Assembly: GCF_009208055.1 (NCBI RefSeq)
Contig: NZ_WFKI01000037.1
Coordinates: forward strand, 1-22,940
Source: Poseidonibacter ostreae
GTDB lineage: Bacteria; Campylobacterota; Campylobacteria; Campylobacterales; Arcobacteraceae
Reading direction: 5' to 3'
DNA: 22,940 bases
Part shown: positions 22,475-22,940 of the stretch, one piece after another
How positions within the stretch are numbered: position 1 is the stretch's first letter
Layout of the letters: the number at the start of each line of letters is the position of its first letter
The notes under the pieces: model-generated
Told to the model about the DNA's origin: nothing
Seen by the model: only the letters and a program-made list of their open reading frames with translations
The model's database searches: none
Position numbers and translations under genes: made by a program

Positions 22475-22940
22475 CTAAGAAAGTTTTTTCAATATCCAGA
22501 TGTATAAACACATTTTTTGACGAAATAAAGCTTTAAAAAAGTGTAGAACTGCAATGTACTCTACTATTTCTTGTTTTATATCCTCAATATTGCCACTTTT
22601 ACTGGCTTTTACCAGCTTTTGAAACAGTGTAATACCAATTAGATTCAACAATCGTCTAAAATTATAGGTGAGCATAATTAAAGCATTCTCTCCCGCAACC
22701 TTTGTTTTGCCACGTACTAGAAAATGGCTCCATCCTAGCTTTTGTTTGATTGTACCAAATGGGTGTTCTGCCAAAGCGGCACGCTGTTTAATCATAGTTT
22801 TTGCTTTGTGTGTCTGCATCTTTGTACGGTGAGCCTCTATGAGTGATTCATGTTCCCAACGCCAAAGACGTTTTGCAGGTGTTTTAGGAGGAAGACACTG
22901 TGAACGTATTGGACAAACTGTACATACAGAGCGGGTACCG
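22475..22940 (-). CDS. IS1182-family transposase, C-terminal part, cut by window edge
   Basis: The frame is open from the right edge down to the stop at 22475, so the N-terminus lies outside. It begins with a Cys-rich stretch, SVCTVCPIRSQCLPPKTPAK, and RLWRWEHESLIEAHR, then AALAEHPFGTIKQKLGW with the last catalytic Glu region, SHFLVRGKTKVAGENALIML, and TYNFRRLLNL, which together are typical of IS1182-family DDE transposases. An internal ATG at 22819 is not the true start. Whether the element is complete cannot be judged here. It is probably the newer element, which truncated the IS256-like end to its left. Confidence 0.85.
   Translation of the reverse strand, partial: GTRSVCTVCPIRSQCLPPKTPAKRLWRWEHESLIEAHRTKMQTHKAKTMIKQRAALAEHPFGTIKQKLGWSHFLVRGKTKVAGENALIMLTYNFRRLLNLIGITLFQKLVKASKSGNIEDIKQEIVEYIAVLHFFKALFRQKMCLYIWILKKLS

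Noticed and set aside
22475..22819. Complete small transposase gene starting at 22819
   Set aside because: The frame continues upstream to the window edge with conserved transposase motifs, so it is only the C-terminal part.

Overview
The window looks like part of a low-copy plasmid, or an integrated plasmid-like element, from a very AT-rich bacterium. Gene style and protein flavour suggest the Campylobacterota, most like the Arcobacter group; this is my inference, since no chromosomal marker is present. In order it carries an iteron origin and its initiator, two unknown genes, a hipBA toxin-antitoxin pair, parAB partition genes, a candidate small RNA, an IS3 element inside a broken gene, a tyrosine recombinase, a defence block (CBASS and RloAB), insertion-sequence scars, a second HipA-type kinase divergent from an AbiEi-like regulator, and a cut-off IS1182-type transposase.

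Replication (1-3595): after the start of an unknown minus-strand gene (1-142) comes about 1.5 kb of non-coding DNA. It holds about 16 copies of a 17-bp iteron (476-1410), several exactly 31 bp apart, then a nearly pure A/T stretch bracketed by a 15-bp repeat, then the initiator gene (start probably 1751). Maintenance (3616-9496): two overlapping unknown minus-strand genes; hipB-hipA behind four 22-bp operator-like sites; and parA-parB behind a promoter bracketed by an 11-bp inverted repeat. A short RNA with an extended -10 and a strong terminator lies at about 9695-9808.

Mobile region (9880-12185): an IS30-type scar is followed by an apparently intact IS3 element (10473-11756) with a GATC target duplication. 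The element splits a gene whose two halves can be rejoined only by also assuming a one-base slip in an A6G4 tract. A tyrosine recombinase follows (12474-13484).

Defence (13651-18924, all minus strand): rloA-rloB encode an ABC-type ATPase and a TOPRIM-like partner. Downstream lies a compact type II-short CBASS operon of cGAS-like nucleotidyltransferase, E2-like protein and two-helix SAVED effector, with overlapping genes. Infection would be expected to trigger nucleotide signalling that activates the membrane effector; RloAB probably acts independently.

Right end (19114-22940): a decayed IS3 orfB, then a divergent pair of an AbiEi-like winged-helix regulator (minus) and a HipA-like kinase (plus). 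Both promoters are readable and each carries a palindrome with the same 12-bp core. A HipA kinase with an AbiEi-type instead of a HipB-type partner is the most unusual system here. The window ends in IS fragments.
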